A program made the position numbers and the translations under genes. A stretch of 64,000 nt of DNA from Billgrantia endophytica (lineage in GTDB: Bacteria > Pseudomonadota > Gammaproteobacteria > Pseudomonadales > Halomonadaceae). The notes beneath the pieces were generated by a model that was given only the letters and a program-made list of their open reading frames with translations, did no database searches and was not told where the DNA came from. Positions 42,954-52,091 of this stretch are shown in pieces (within the stretch, counting starts at the first letter, position 1; every line of letters begins with the position of its first letter). The DNA is taken from assembly GCF_002879615.1 (NCBI RefSeq), contig NZ_PNRF01000042.1, positions 31,729 through 95,728 of the forward strand. Reading direction: 5' to 3'.

Positions 42954-45071
42954 GTGAGAAAACTTGAAGCTCTGCTCAATCCCCGCTCGATTGCCATCGT
43001 CGGCGCCTCGAAGAACTTCGCCAAGCTTAATGGTCGGCCGCTGAAGTTCCTGCTCGATAAGGGCTACAAGGGCGCCATCTATCCCATCAATCCCGCCTAC
43101 GATCATATAGGCGAACTGCCGTGCTACCCGGATGTGGCTTCGCTGCCCGAAGCGCCCGACCTGGCGGTGATCGCGGTGCCGGCGAAGATGGTGCCGGACA
43201 GTCTGCGTGATCTCGGAGAGAAAGGAGCCCCGGCGGCGGTGGTGTTCAGTTCCGGTTTCTCCGAGGTTGGCCCGGCCGGGGCTGAGCTCGAGGAGGACGT
43301 TCGGCAGATCGTTCGCCGCTATGGTATGGCCCTTTGCGGACCCAACGGCCTCGGTCTGATCAATGCCTTCGAGCATGTGATGGCCACCTTTAGCCAGTTT
43401 GCCAACGGCGAGACATCCGCCGGCCCGGTGGGTTTCGTCACCCAGTCAGGGGCCTTCGGTACCGCGATCGCTGCCCTCGCCAGGGAGCGCCATCTCGGCT
43501 TGGGCTACTTCGTCAATACCGGCAACGAGGTCGGCTCGGGCTTCGCTGAGATCATGACGGACGTGCTGGCCGACCCACGTATCCGAGTGGGCGCCGGCTA
43601 CGTCGAAGGTCTCAAGGACGGCAAGGCCTTTGCCGAGCTGGCCGAGCACGCCATGGGCCTGGACAAGCCGCTGGTGGTCACCAAAGTCGGCAAGACCCAG
43701 GCGGGCGCGCGCGCAGCGGCCTCCCATACCGGCTCCTTGGCCGGCGAAGACGCAGTGTTCGACGGCGTTTGCTCGCAGTTCGGCGTCATCCGTGCCGCCG
43801 ACGAGGAGCATATGCTCGATGTGCTGGACGTGCTTTCGCTGGGCGTGCGACCGGACGGGCCGCGCGTCGGCCTGATCACCCAATCGGGTGGCGCCGGCGT
43901 CCTGATGGCCGACAAGGCGGAAGAACTCGGCCTCGAGGTAGCGCCGCTGGGCAAGCAGACGACGGCCAGGCTCAAGGAGATCGTGCCGGCCTTCGGAGCG
44001 GTCGCCAACCCAGTCGACATTACCGCCCAGTTCATCGCCGAGCCTGAAATCTTCCGCGACAGCATCAAAACGGTATTGGGTGATCCGAACGTGGATGTTG
44101 GTGTGGTGTGGTTCCAGCTCATGCACGAGTTCGTGGACACCCTGGTTGAAGTCTTCAAGGACATCCGGCAAGGCATTGATAAACCCCTGCTCGTTTGCTG
44201 GGTCGCCGGGCCCAAGGACGGGATCGACGCGGTGCGCGATCTAGGTTTTTCGGTCTTCCGCAGCGCCGGCGCGGCCCTAACGGCCGCCGCCGAGCTCGTG
44301 CGTTACGCGGAGCGACGACGCAACTGGCTGGGCGAGTGCGACGTGGCCGACGAGCCCGTCGGCGAGCGCCTCAGCTTCTCGGTCAGCGGCGTCGTGCCGT
44401 CGCTGGAGGCCTGCGAGTTCCTCCGGCGCAGCGGTGTGCCCATGGTAGAGACGCAGTTCTGCGCAAGCGAACGGGCCGCGGTGGAGGCTGCCCATCGCAT
44501 CGGCTATCCGGTGGTGATGAAGGTCGAGTCCGCCGATGTCACGCATAAAACCGACGTCGGCGGCATACGTCTCGGACTGGGCGACGAGGCAGCGGTTCGT
44601 GAGGCCTATGAGCGCATCATGAGCGACGTGTCGCGCAGTTGCCCCGGTGCCGATCTCCGTGGCGTCCTGGTCCAGGCGATGGATCGCAGCGAGGCGGTGG
44701 AGATGGTTATTGGCCTGCAACAGGACGCGATCTTCGGGCCCGTCGTCATGGTCGGCATGGGCGGCGTTGCCCTGGAAGTCGCCCGAGATGTCACGTTCCG
44801 TCGTGCGCCTGTCTCCGAGGCCGAAGCCATGCGGATGATCGACGGCTTGCGCGGCGCGCCTCTGCTCGGACCGGTGCGCGGCCGGCCCGCCATCGACAAA
44901 CAGGCCTTGGCGGCCATGGTCGCGGCCGTCTCCCGGGTCGGCATTGCTAACGCCGGCAACGTGGCCGAGCTCGATATCAACCCGGTGCGCGCAACCCCGG
45001 ATGGGGCGCTTGCTGTCGACTGGCTGCTGGTCACGGCAGCACCGAACAACGCGAGCGAACACGTATTCTGA
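42954..45071 (+). CDS. ADP-forming acyl-CoA synthetase (acetate--CoA ligase family, fused alpha-beta)
   Basis: A 705-residue protein from the GTG at 42954 (ribosome site GGAGG). CoA-binding domain (ALLNPRSIAIVGASKNFAKL), ligase-CoA domains (GPVGFVTQSGAFGTAIAAL), the phospho-histidine H258 in ASHTGSLAG, and a C-terminal ATP-grasp part (PVVMKVESADVTHKTDVGGI). It can interconvert an acid, CoA and ATP with acyl-CoA, ADP and Pi. Here it probably activates an acid or recovers ATP from a CoA ester. It ends 16 bp before the thiolase start. Confidence 0.93.
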   Translation: MRKLEALLNPRSIAIVGASKNFAKLNGRPLKFLLDKGYKGAIYPINPAYDHIGELPCYPDVASLPEAPDLAVIAVPAKMVPDSLRDLGEKGAPAAVVFSSGFSEVGPAGAELEEDVRQIVRRYGMALCGPNGLGLINAFEHVMATFSQFANGETSAGPVGFVTQSGAFGTAIAALARERHLGLGYFVNTGNEVGSGFAEIMTDVLADPRIRVGAGYVEGLKDGKAFAELAEHAMGLDKPLVVTKVGKTQAGARAAASHTGSLAGEDAVFDGVCSQFGVIRAADEEHMLDVLDVLSLGVRPDGPRVGLITQSGGAGVLMADKAEELGLEVAPLGKQTTARLKEIVPAFGAVANPVDITAQFIAEPEIFRDSIKTVLGDPNVDVGVVWFQLMHEFVDTLVEVFKDIRQGIDKPLLVCWVAGPKDGIDAVRDLGFSVFRSAGAALTAAAELVRYAERRRNWLGECDVADEPVGERLSFSVSGVVPSLEACEFLRRSGVPMVETQFCASERAAVEAAHRIGYPVVMKVESADVTHKTDVGGIRLGLGDEAAVREAYERIMSDVSRSCPGADLRGVLVQAMDRSEAVEMVIGLQQDAIFGPVVMVGMGGVALEVARDVTFRRAPVSEAEAMRMIDGLRGAPLLGPVRGRPAIDKQALAAMVAAVSRVGIANAGNVAELDINPVRATPDGALAVDWLLVTAAPNNASEHVF

Positions 45072-45087
45072 CGAGGCGGAGGCAACC

Positions 45088-46290
45088 ATGTTGAACTGCT
45101 TTATTTACTCCGGAGTCCGGACGCCGTTTGGCAAGCGCGGTGGTGGTCTGGCCCATATACGCCCGGACGATCTGCTGGGCATGGCGCTCCAGGAGCTCAG
45201 CCGCCGCAGCGATCTCAAACCGGCTTCCATCGATGACATCATTGTCGGTTGCGCCAATCAGGCGGGCGAGGACAGTCGCTGCGTGGCACGCCACGCAGCG
45301 CTGGTCGCGGGTTTCCCGACCGAGGTGCCCGGTACCGTGATCCAGCGTAACTGCGGCAGCGGTTTGGGAGCGCTGATCGCCGCCTCGCACGCCATTACCG
45401 CAGGCGAATCGGATCTGGTCGTCGCCGGCGGCGTCGAGAGCATGAGCCGAGCCCCCTTCGTGATCGCTAAGGCGGAGGAAGCCTTCAGCGCCCGCCTCAC
45501 CACCTTCGACTCGGCGGTGGGGGCCCGCTTCCCGAACCCGCGTATCACGGAAATGTACGGCGCGGATTCCATGCCGCAGACCGCAGACAACCTGGCCGTC
45601 GAATACGACATTAGCCGCGAGGCAGCGGACCGCTTCGCTGAAGCCTCGCAGCGGCGTTATGCCCAGGCGCTGAAGGCCGGCTTCTTCGACGACGAAATCA
45701 TGGAAGTGGTCATCCCTGGAAGTCGCAAGCGAGGTGAAGCGCGGGTGCGCGAGGACGAGGGCTTCCGGCCCGGCACCACCTTAGAAAAGCTGGCGGCGCT
45801 GCCGGCGCTCAATCACGGCGGGGTCACCACGGCCGGCAACGCCGGTGGCATGAACGACGGCGCTGCGGTCTTGCTCCTCGGCAGCCGGGTGGCCGGCGAA
45901 CAGCTGGGCCACAAGCCCATCGCCCGCGTGCTCGCCAGCGCAGTGGCTGGCGTGGAGCCGCGGGTCATGGGGATCGGACCCGTTCCCGCCGCGCAGCGGG
46001 CGCTGCAGCGGGCGAGCCTGGGCCTCGACGATATGGCGGTCATCGAGATCAACGAGGCTTTTTCGGCGCAGGTGCTGGCGTGCGTGAAGGCGCTGGGTCT
46101 GAAGGCCGACGATGATCGGGTCAACCCCAATGGCGGTGCGATTGCGCTGGGTCACCCGCTCGGTGCCTCCGGGCCGCGTCTTGCGCTGACGGCGATCCGC
46201 GAGGCGCGCCGGCGCGGCGGCCGCTACGCGCTGGTGTCCATGTGCATCGGCGTGGGACAGGGCATCGCCCTGGTGCTGGAGATCCTGTAA
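45088..46290 (+). CDS. Acetyl-CoA acyltransferase (thiolase)
   Basis: A 400-residue thiolase with all three catalytic motifs: C89 in QRNCGSGLGA, H356 in GHPLGASG and C386 in CIGVGQG. EINEAF is conserved too. It would split acetoacetyl-CoA or another 3-ketoacyl-CoA into acetyl-CoA plus a shorter acyl-CoA, fitting acetoacetate production by BKACE. ATG at 45088 after GGCGGAGGC. Confidence 0.95.
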   Translation: MLNCFIYSGVRTPFGKRGGGLAHIRPDDLLGMALQELSRRSDLKPASIDDIIVGCANQAGEDSRCVARHAALVAGFPTEVPGTVIQRNCGSGLGALIAASHAITAGESDLVVAGGVESMSRAPFVIAKAEEAFSARLTTFDSAVGARFPNPRITEMYGADSMPQTADNLAVEYDISREAADRFAEASQRRYAQALKAGFFDDEIMEVVIPGSRKRGEARVREDEGFRPGTTLEKLAALPALNHGGVTTAGNAGGMNDGAAVLLLGSRVAGEQLGHKPIARVLASAVAGVEPRVMGIGPVPAAQRALQRASLGLDDMAVIEINEAFSAQVLACVKALGLKADDDRVNPNGGAIALGHPLGASGPRLALTAIREARRRGGRYALVSMCIGVGQGIALVLEIL

Positions 46291-46337
46291 GGGCCAGCCA
46301 TCGAGTCTTTCATTTCAGACAGCTAAGGCGAAGAGCA

Positions 46338-46829
46338 ATGACACTAACCCATAAGGAACTCGTGGAAGTCCTGCAGCACCTTGAGGAGAGCTCCTGTGAA
46401 GAGTTCAGCTTGCAGATGGAGGGCGTGGACCTGCTGCTGCGCCGTAAGGTCGACGGTGCCGGCGTCACACCGCGCGCACCGCAGCGTGAGCTGCCGTGCC
46501 GGCACGCGGAGCCGCAACAAGCCGCATCTGCCACGGCGTCCGCCCCCGCGGAGCAGGCCGCTTGTCCCCCGGTCGCGTCCGCAGCGCCTGCTGCGGGACA
46601 TTCGGTTGCCGCACCGATGAGCGGCATCTTCTATCGCTGTTCCTCCCCGGATGCGCCGCCGTTCGTCGAGGAGGGGGCGGAGGTAAAAGTCGGTGACCCA
46701 CTCGGCATGATCGAGGTGATGAAGCTGTTCTCCACCCTCTATGCCAAGGTTCCGGGGCGTGTGGTGGCGATACAGGTCGCGGATGGTGGAAGCGTTCAGC
46801 AGGGTGACGTACTGATGGTTATCGAATAG
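46338..46829 (+). CDS. Biotin carboxyl carrier protein (AccB type)
   Basis: A 163-residue protein with an AccB-like N-terminal helix pair (ELVEVLQHLEESSCEEFSLQ), an alanine/proline linker, and the biotinyl domain with the biotin lysine K129 in MIEVMKLFSTL. The FYRCSSPDAPPFVEEG thumb is typical of acetyl-CoA carboxylase BCCPs. It lies before the biotin carboxylase gene in the same operon, so it serves this catabolic carboxylase rather than fatty acid synthesis. Confidence 0.95.
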   Translation: MTLTHKELVEVLQHLEESSCEEFSLQMEGVDLLLRRKVDGAGVTPRAPQRELPCRHAEPQQAASATASAPAEQAACPPVASAAPAAGHSVAAPMSGIFYRCSSPDAPPFVEEGAEVKVGDPLGMIEVMKLFSTLYAKVPGRVVAIQVADGGSVQQGDVLMVIE

Positions 46830-46881
46830 ATCCCGCTGCTGGTTGGTTGTACATCATCAGCGGATCCGAAGAGGAACTGGC

Positions 46882-48252
46882 ATGAAACGAGTTCTTGTTG
46901 CCAATCGCGGAGAGATCGCGCTCCGCATCATACGTGCCTGCCGCAAGGCGGGCATGGAATCCGTCGCCGTCTACTCCGAGGCCGACCGCAACTCCCCGCA
47001 CGTGTGGGCCGCGGACGATGCGGTGTGCATCGGGCCGCCGCCCTCCGCGGAGAGTTATCTGCGCAGCGACAGACTGCTGCTCGCAGCCAAGGCGACCGGT
47101 GCCGATGCCATCCATCCGGGTTACGGCTTTCTCGCCGAAAACGCCGGTTTTGCCCGGGCCTGTGCCGATGCGGGTATCATTTTCATCGGTCCCAGCGCCG
47201 AGATGATCGACCTCATGGGCGACAAGGTGAAGGCTCGGCAGGCCGCGGTTAGGGCAGGCGTGCGCGTGGTGCCCGGCACTGAGGGCGGCTACGGCCTCGC
47301 GGAATTGCCGGAGGCGTTCGCGCGGATGGAAGAGATCGGCTTTCCGTTGCTGCTCAAGGCTGTGGCCGGCGGGGGCGGGCGCGGTATGCGGGTGGTCCGC
47401 GCGGCGGAGAATTTCGAGCGGGAGTTCATCCAGGCGGCACGCGAAGCCGAGGCGGCTTTCGGTGACGGCACCGTTTACATGGAACGCTATTTCGACAAGG
47501 CGCGCCACATCGAGGTGCAGGTGCTCAGTGATCGCCACGGGCAGCATATCCATCTGGGCGAGCGGGACTGCACTATACAGCGACGCCACCAGAAACTGAT
47601 CGAGGAGAGCCCGTCGCCGGTGCTCAGCGACGCCGAGCGCAAGGAAGTCTGCGACATGGCGGTGGCTCTCACCAGCACCATGAACTATGAGAACGCGGGC
47701 ACCGTGGAGTTCCTCTACGACGTGGTGAACGGCGGATTCTTCTTCATCGAGATGAACACCCGTATCCAGGTCGAGCATCCCGTGACGGAGATGGTGACCG
47801 GTGTGGACATTGTCTATGAGCAGTTGCGCATCGCCTCCGGTGAGTACCTGGAAGCGATGAAATCAGAGCGGGAATGGGCCCACGCCATCGAGTGGCGGAT
47901 CAACGCCGAAGACGCCTCGCGCGGATTCCTGCCCTCGCCGGGAATGGTGACGACATGGGACTGCCCGCGGAGCAAGGCGGTGCGCCTGGACTCGCATGTC
48001 TACCCTTGGTATGTGGTGCCGACCTTCTACGATTCCCTACTCGGCAAGCTGATCGTCGGCGGAAGGACTCGTGAGGAGGCGCTCGCACGCTCGCGCAGAG
48101 TGCTTGCCTCGTTCCAGGTGCAGGGTGTAGCCACGACCGTGCCGTTTTATCTGCTGCTTATGGAACAGCCCGAGTTCCAGAGCGGCGACGTGTACACACG
48201 CTGGGTGGACGATAACATTGGGAGGCTCTATGACTGGGCGCAAGCAAGTTAA
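46882..48252 (+). CDS. Biotin carboxylase subunit
   Basis: A 456-residue ATP-grasp enzyme: MKRVLVANRGEIALRIIRAC, KAVAGGGGRGMRVV (ATP), ERDCTIQRRHQKLIEE and EMNTRIQVEHPVTEMVTG (active site). Carboxylates the biotin on the BCCP encoded just upstream. It overlaps the carboxyltransferase gene by 23 bases, so the two are translationally coupled. Confidence 0.96.
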   Translation: MKRVLVANRGEIALRIIRACRKAGMESVAVYSEADRNSPHVWAADDAVCIGPPPSAESYLRSDRLLLAAKATGADAIHPGYGFLAENAGFARACADAGIIFIGPSAEMIDLMGDKVKARQAAVRAGVRVVPGTEGGYGLAELPEAFARMEEIGFPLLLKAVAGGGGRGMRVVRAAENFEREFIQAAREAEAAFGDGTVYMERYFDKARHIEVQVLSDRHGQHIHLGERDCTIQRRHQKLIEESPSPVLSDAERKEVCDMAVALTSTMNYENAGTVEFLYDVVNGGFFFIEMNTRIQVEHPVTEMVTGVDIVYEQLRIASGEYLEAMKSEREWAHAIEWRINAEDASRGFLPSPGMVTTWDCPRSKAVRLDSHVYPWYVVPTFYDSLLGKLIVGGRTREEALARSRRVLASFQVQGVATTVPFYLLLMEQPEFQSGDVYTRWVDDNIGRLYDWAQAS

Positions 48253-49669
48253 GCTGATCGACGTGACGCTGAGGGATGCCCATCAGTGTCTCTGGGCGAC
48301 CCGTATGACCACGGGAATGATGAAGCCCATCATCGCTAATCTCGACAATGCCGGCTTCGAGGCCATCGACCTGGTGGGCGGCGCCGTGTTCGACGTCGCC
48401 GTACGTTTTCTTCGCGAAGACCCCTGGGAGCGGATGCGCACCGTCAGTCAGTGGGTGAAGAAAACCCCGCTGATCGTCCATCACCGCGGGCAAAGCTTGT
48501 TCACGTTCAAGTACTTCGCAGATGACGTGGTGGCCTTGACCGCAGAGCGGATGGCGGCCAACGGGATCACTTACCACACCACCTATGACGCCCTGAACGA
48601 CGTGCGCAACCTCGAGGTGCCCATCAAGGCCGCGAAGGCCAACGGACTCTACACCTCGGCCGGTTTCGTGTACACGGTGAGCCCGGTGCATACAGACGGG
48701 TACTACGTCGGCAAGATCAAGGAAATGATCAAGCTCGGTGCGGATGCCATTTACCTCAAGGACCCCAGCGGTCTGTTGACCCCCGAGCGGGCGGCCACAC
48801 TGATTCCCGCGGCCAAGCAGGCCTGTGGCGGGCTGCCCTTGGGGATCCACAGCCACTGCCTTTCCGGGCTGGCGCCCTATGTGTTGTTCCGTTGCGCCCA
48901 GTATGGCGCGGATGTTCTGCATACCGCCACTTCCACTCTGGCCAACGGCGCCTCGCATCCCGCCACCGAAAGCGTCACCCGCAACCTGCGGCACGCCGGC
49001 TTCGAGGTTCCTGTCGAGCTTGCTGAGATCGAGGAGGCCGCGGACAAGCTGCGCTACATCGCCTGGAAGGAGGGCAAACCGACCGGGACGATCCGCGAAT
49101 ACGACGAGTTTCATTTTCATCACCACGTTCCCGGCGGGATGATCTCTAATCTGCAGGCCCAGTTGGCCGGGATGGGCATGGAGCACCGGCTGGAGGAGTT
49201 GCTGGAAGAGGCCGGCCGCGTGCGCCATGATCTGGGTTATCCGATCCTCGTGAGCCCCTTCGCGCAGTACGTGGCTACTCAGGCCTTTCTCAATATCACC
49301 AGCAAGAACCGCTACGATGCTGTCGCCGACGAGATCCGCCAGTACGTGCTCGGCTATTTCGGTGCGGTGCCGGGCGAGATCGCCCCCAATCTGTTCGACA
49401 GGATCACCCGGGGCCAGGAGCCGGTGACGGGACGTACCGGCGCCTACATCGAGCCGCAGCTGGAAGGGGCGCGCCGGCGCCGCGGGCCGTTCAAGTCCGA
49501 CGACGACCTGCTGCTGTCCATCTTCTACGATGATAAGGAGTACGATGCGCTCAAGTCGGCGGGCCCGATCAATACCGACTACGTGATCGGCGATTCCGCA
49601 ATCGGCGTCTTGGCTAAGGGGCTTGCGGAGCGGCCATGGGTACGCTCTTTCAGTATGTCGAACGTCTAA
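48230..49669 (+). CDS. OadA/PycB-type carboxyltransferase subunit
   Basis: A 479-residue HMGL-like/PYC-domain protein: metal Asp in IDVTLRDAHQ, the lysine in IYLKDPSGLLTP that carries a carbamate in the family, and the metal pair in GIHSHCLSGLAP. The C-terminal PYC/OADA region is present, but there is no biotinyl domain. The family uses pyruvate/oxaloacetate or 2-oxoacids as partners, so the complex should carboxylate pyruvate or another keto acid. ATG at 48230 after GGGAGG inside the biotin carboxylase gene. Confidence 0.93.
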   Translation: MTGRKQVKLIDVTLRDAHQCLWATRMTTGMMKPIIANLDNAGFEAIDLVGGAVFDVAVRFLREDPWERMRTVSQWVKKTPLIVHHRGQSLFTFKYFADDVVALTAERMAANGITYHTTYDALNDVRNLEVPIKAAKANGLYTSAGFVYTVSPVHTDGYYVGKIKEMIKLGADAIYLKDPSGLLTPERAATLIPAAKQACGGLPLGIHSHCLSGLAPYVLFRCAQYGADVLHTATSTLANGASHPATESVTRNLRHAGFEVPVELAEIEEAADKLRYIAWKEGKPTGTIREYDEFHFHHHVPGGMISNLQAQLAGMGMEHRLEELLEEAGRVRHDLGYPILVSPFAQYVATQAFLNITSKNRYDAVADEIRQYVLGYFGAVPGEIAPNLFDRITRGQEPVTGRTGAYIEPQLEGARRRRGPFKSDDDLLLSIFYDDKEYDALKSAGPINTDYVIGDSAIGVLAKGLAERPWVRSFSMSNV

Positions 49670-50094
49670 AGGTGCCGGCCGGCCGCCGCCGACCAGCCCG
49701 AACACGGAGTTGTGGCATGAAGTTATAGGACATTTTGTCGCTTTTCATGCGTCGAGTCGCGGTCAGTACGTCGACCGATATCGGGAAATGACTGGAATCG
49801 ACGGAGGGCTAATGCCTGACCATGAGCGCCGCCAGCAGCGCGATCGCCTGCCCGAAATGAGGGTTGAGGTCGGAAATGGGAGGGACCCGTCCCCCCATGT
49901 GCCAAATGAGTTTGCAACGCCATCTGGGTGCATGGGGCACTACACGGCATCCTGAAAGTAGGGTCCATCCATGCCTTTAGCTGAATCGGGTGGAATCTGG
50001 CCTGATAAATCCCTCTACTGGCGAGATAGTGTCATCCCACCCCCTCCTGCGTGATCGCTATCAGATTGAGGGTGTATACACGATCAGGCTGGGT
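49670..50094. other. Non-coding spacer with imperfect hairpin
   Basis: 425 bp between the carboxylase operon and umuC. No frame has coding character. ATGGGAGGGAC and GTCCCCCCAT (49876-49898) form an imperfect hairpin with one bulge but no T-run. Base composition changes here compared with the operon, suggesting debris of an inserted element, but no transposase motif was recognised. Confidence 0.45.
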
Positions 50095-51369
50095 CTACAT
50101 CCTGACCTCCGCCAACTCATCCCACCTGCTCGTATACCGCGGCGACCGGTTCTCGCAGCGCAACCGCCATGCGCTGTCCTGTCTCGACAGCCCCAGGCTT
50201 ACGGCGCCTCGCCCATGTTCACGATTGATCTGGTCCAGCGTGGCCATCAGCCTCTCGTTGCGCTGCCGATCGGCATCACTCTGCTGGTTGGCCATCAGGT
50301 CGAGCTGCTCGTTGGCACGGCCGCACAGGTCGGTCAGCATCACCCCACACTTTTGGTAGGCGTGCCCGGGTCGGTAGATGCGTTCCAGCCCCTGCATCGT
50401 CGCCTGGACGATCAGCCGGCTGTCGTCGGTGGGGCGTGGCAACGGGACGACGACGCTTGGGCAGTACTGTCGCAGGTCCTGGCGGTGCGGGTTCGTTCGC
50501 AGGAACACCATCACCGCCTGGGCCAGGCTGCCCTGGGCGCGCAGCTTCTCGGCGCCGCGGCTGGCATGAGTACGCACCGCCTCACGCAGATCGGCAATAT
50601 CGCCGGTGAGCCGCCCGAACGACCGCGACGTCATGATCTGCCGCTTGGGCTCGCCCATATCGTCGAGCGGGATGCAGTCGATGCCGCGCAGCTCGAGTAC
50701 GACTCTCTCCATGACGACCGACATGTGCCGGCGCACGCGCTTGGGCTCGGCCTCGCGCAGGTCCCAGGCTGATTGGATGCCGAGCTCGCTGAGTCGAACG
50801 GCGGCCCGCCCGGCAACACCCCATATGCCGGTGACCGGCATCTGCTCGAGCACGCGGCGTGTCATGGGGCTATCTGGCAATAGCGTGGCCACGCCGTCAT
50901 TACCCGGTGCTTTCTTCGTAACATGGCTGGCCACCTTGGCCAGGGTCTTGCTGGTACTGACCCCTACGCTTACCGGGATTCCGGTGTCGCGCCGCACCTG
51001 GTGGCGCATCGCCCGGCAGTGCTCCTCCAGTGTCTCGCGTGCAAACCCATCGAACCGCAGGAACGATTCGTCGATGCTGTAGATCTCGACGTCGGGTGTG
51101 TACTGCGCCAGGGTTGCGGTGACGCGGGCGCTCATGCTGCCGTACAGGGCATAGTTGCTCGACAGCAGGATGCACTGCCGCCGGATCGCCGGCGGGATCT
51201 GGTGGGGCGGGGCGCCCATGGCCACGCCGAGCGCTTTTATCTCTTCGCTACGTGCGATCACGCAGCCATCGTTGTTCGATAGCACCCCGACCGGCTGGCT
51301 CTCCAGCGCGGGATTGAATACCCGCTCGCACGAAGCATAGAAATTATTACAGTCGACGAGCGCGATCAC
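50095..51369 (-). CDS. umuC: Y-family DNA polymerase V catalytic subunit
   Basis: A 424-residue translesion polymerase. Palm motifs: ALVDCNNFYASCERVF and YSIDESFLRFDG (metal acidic residues), plus SVGVSTSKTLAKVASHVTKK and the PVTGIWGVAGR thumb. The GTG start at 51369 overlaps the umuD stop as GTGA; the longer frame from 51429 reads umuD in another frame. Third gene of the DUF1654-umuDC operon, controlled by the LexA site at 52063. Confidence 0.96.
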   Translation of the reverse strand: MIALVDCNNFYASCERVFNPALESQPVGVLSNNDGCVIARSEEIKALGVAMGAPPHQIPPAIRRQCILLSSNYALYGSMSARVTATLAQYTPDVEIYSIDESFLRFDGFARETLEEHCRAMRHQVRRDTGIPVSVGVSTSKTLAKVASHVTKKAPGNDGVATLLPDSPMTRRVLEQMPVTGIWGVAGRAAVRLSELGIQSAWDLREAEPKRVRRHMSVVMERVVLELRGIDCIPLDDMGEPKRQIMTSRSFGRLTGDIADLREAVRTHASRGAEKLRAQGSLAQAVMVFLRTNPHRQDLRQYCPSVVVPLPRPTDDSRLIVQATMQGLERIYRPGHAYQKCGVMLTDLCGRANEQLDLMANQQSDADRQRNERLMATLDQINREHGRGAVSLGLSRQDSAWRLRCENRSPRYTSRWDELAEVRM

Positions 51370-51806
51370 CGGCCGACACCTGGAATCAGGGCATGGATGT
51401 TGTGGGTGACGATGCCCCACACCTGACATTCATGCCCGGTGAGCGGAATCGGGGCGAATGCCGGGTTCTCGGCTATCAGGCAGGGTTGCCCGCCGATGGA
51501 GCCCAGCCGCTTGCAGGTCAACTCGCCGTCGATGCTCATGATCACGACATGACCCGGGCGAGGATCGAGTGAGCGATCGACGATGAGCAGGTCGCCATCG
51601 TAGATGCCAATGCCCTGCATCGACTCGCCCCGGGCGCGCAGGTAGTAGGTGGCGCTTGGGTGTCGTACCAGGTGGGCGACCAGGTCCAGCTCGCCCTCGA
51701 GGTAGTCATCCGCCGGCGACGGGAAGCCGGCACGGACTTCGCCGCCGGCCAGCGGCAGTAGCGTCGGCGGTGTCGTCTGATCGACGCGACCAATGATCTC
51801 GATCAT
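51366..51806 (-). CDS. umuD: DNA polymerase V accessory subunit / LexA-like autoprotease
   Basis: A 146-residue protein with a self-cleavage site at AGFPSPADDY, catalytic S62 in GESMQGIGI and K99 in TCKRLG; residues fit the E. coli S60/K97 dyad. RecA filaments would trigger cleavage to UmuD'. The start overlaps the stop of the DUF1654 gene (ATGA). Confidence 0.96.
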   Translation of the reverse strand: MIEIIGRVDQTTPPTLLPLAGGEVRAGFPSPADDYLEGELDLVAHLVRHPSATYYLRARGESMQGIGIYDGDLLIVDRSLDPRPGHVVIMSIDGELTCKRLGSIGGQPCLIAENPAFAPIPLTGHECQVWGIVTHNIHALIPGVGR

Positions 51807-52042
51807 TCAGCCGACTCCGGCGCGCTCCAGCGTAGCTCGACACTGCCATCCTCCATTGCGACCATCGTCACCTCATCCATGGTTCCGATCTCGTCGAGCA
51901 GCCGATCCCAGTCATCCCCGCGCTCATCGGGCTCACGGGAGATGGTGGTGGTGTTCTCGACCTGGGCGCGAGGTGAGTTGATCTGCGCGCGGATGCGGTT
52001 GGCCAGCGGCTCGAAGGATGACGTTCTCTGTTTCTTGGCCAT
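51803..52042 (-). CDS. DUF1654-like small protein, first gene of the umuDC operon
   Basis: A 79-residue protein: basic N-terminus MAKKQRTSSF, then PLANRIRAQINSPRAQVEN and DDWDRLLDEIGTMDEV, ending VAMEDGSVELRWS. This fits DUF1654, known mostly from pseudomonads and often near SOS or prophage genes. It is the first gene after the SOS palindrome and overlaps umuD by four bases. Role unknown; co-induction with PolV is nearly certain from the layout. Confidence 0.75.
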   Translation of the reverse strand: MAKKQRTSSFEPLANRIRAQINSPRAQVENTTTISREPDERGDDWDRLLDEIGTMDEVTMVAMEDGSVELRWSAPESAE

Positions 52043-52049
52043 GGTGGGG

Positions 52050-52091
52050 CTCCTAGCAATTACTGTTCATACATACAGTAATTGCTAGGAG
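52050..52091 (-). promoter_or_regulatory. LexA box inside a perfect 42-bp palindrome
   Basis: The SOS box CTGTTCATACATACAG (52063-52078; CTG-N10-CAG) is the centre of a palindrome whose 17-bp arms (52050-52066 and 52075-52091) are fully complementary around an 8-base middle. In the minus-strand transcript the distal arm ends in TAGGAG, the ribosome site of the DUF1654 gene seven bases before its ATG. A transcript that includes both arms would hide that site. Confidence 0.85.

Noticed and set aside
48158..49705. 515-residue open frame on the minus strand
   Set aside because: Antisense to the carboxyltransferase gene, whose plus-strand frame has all family motifs.
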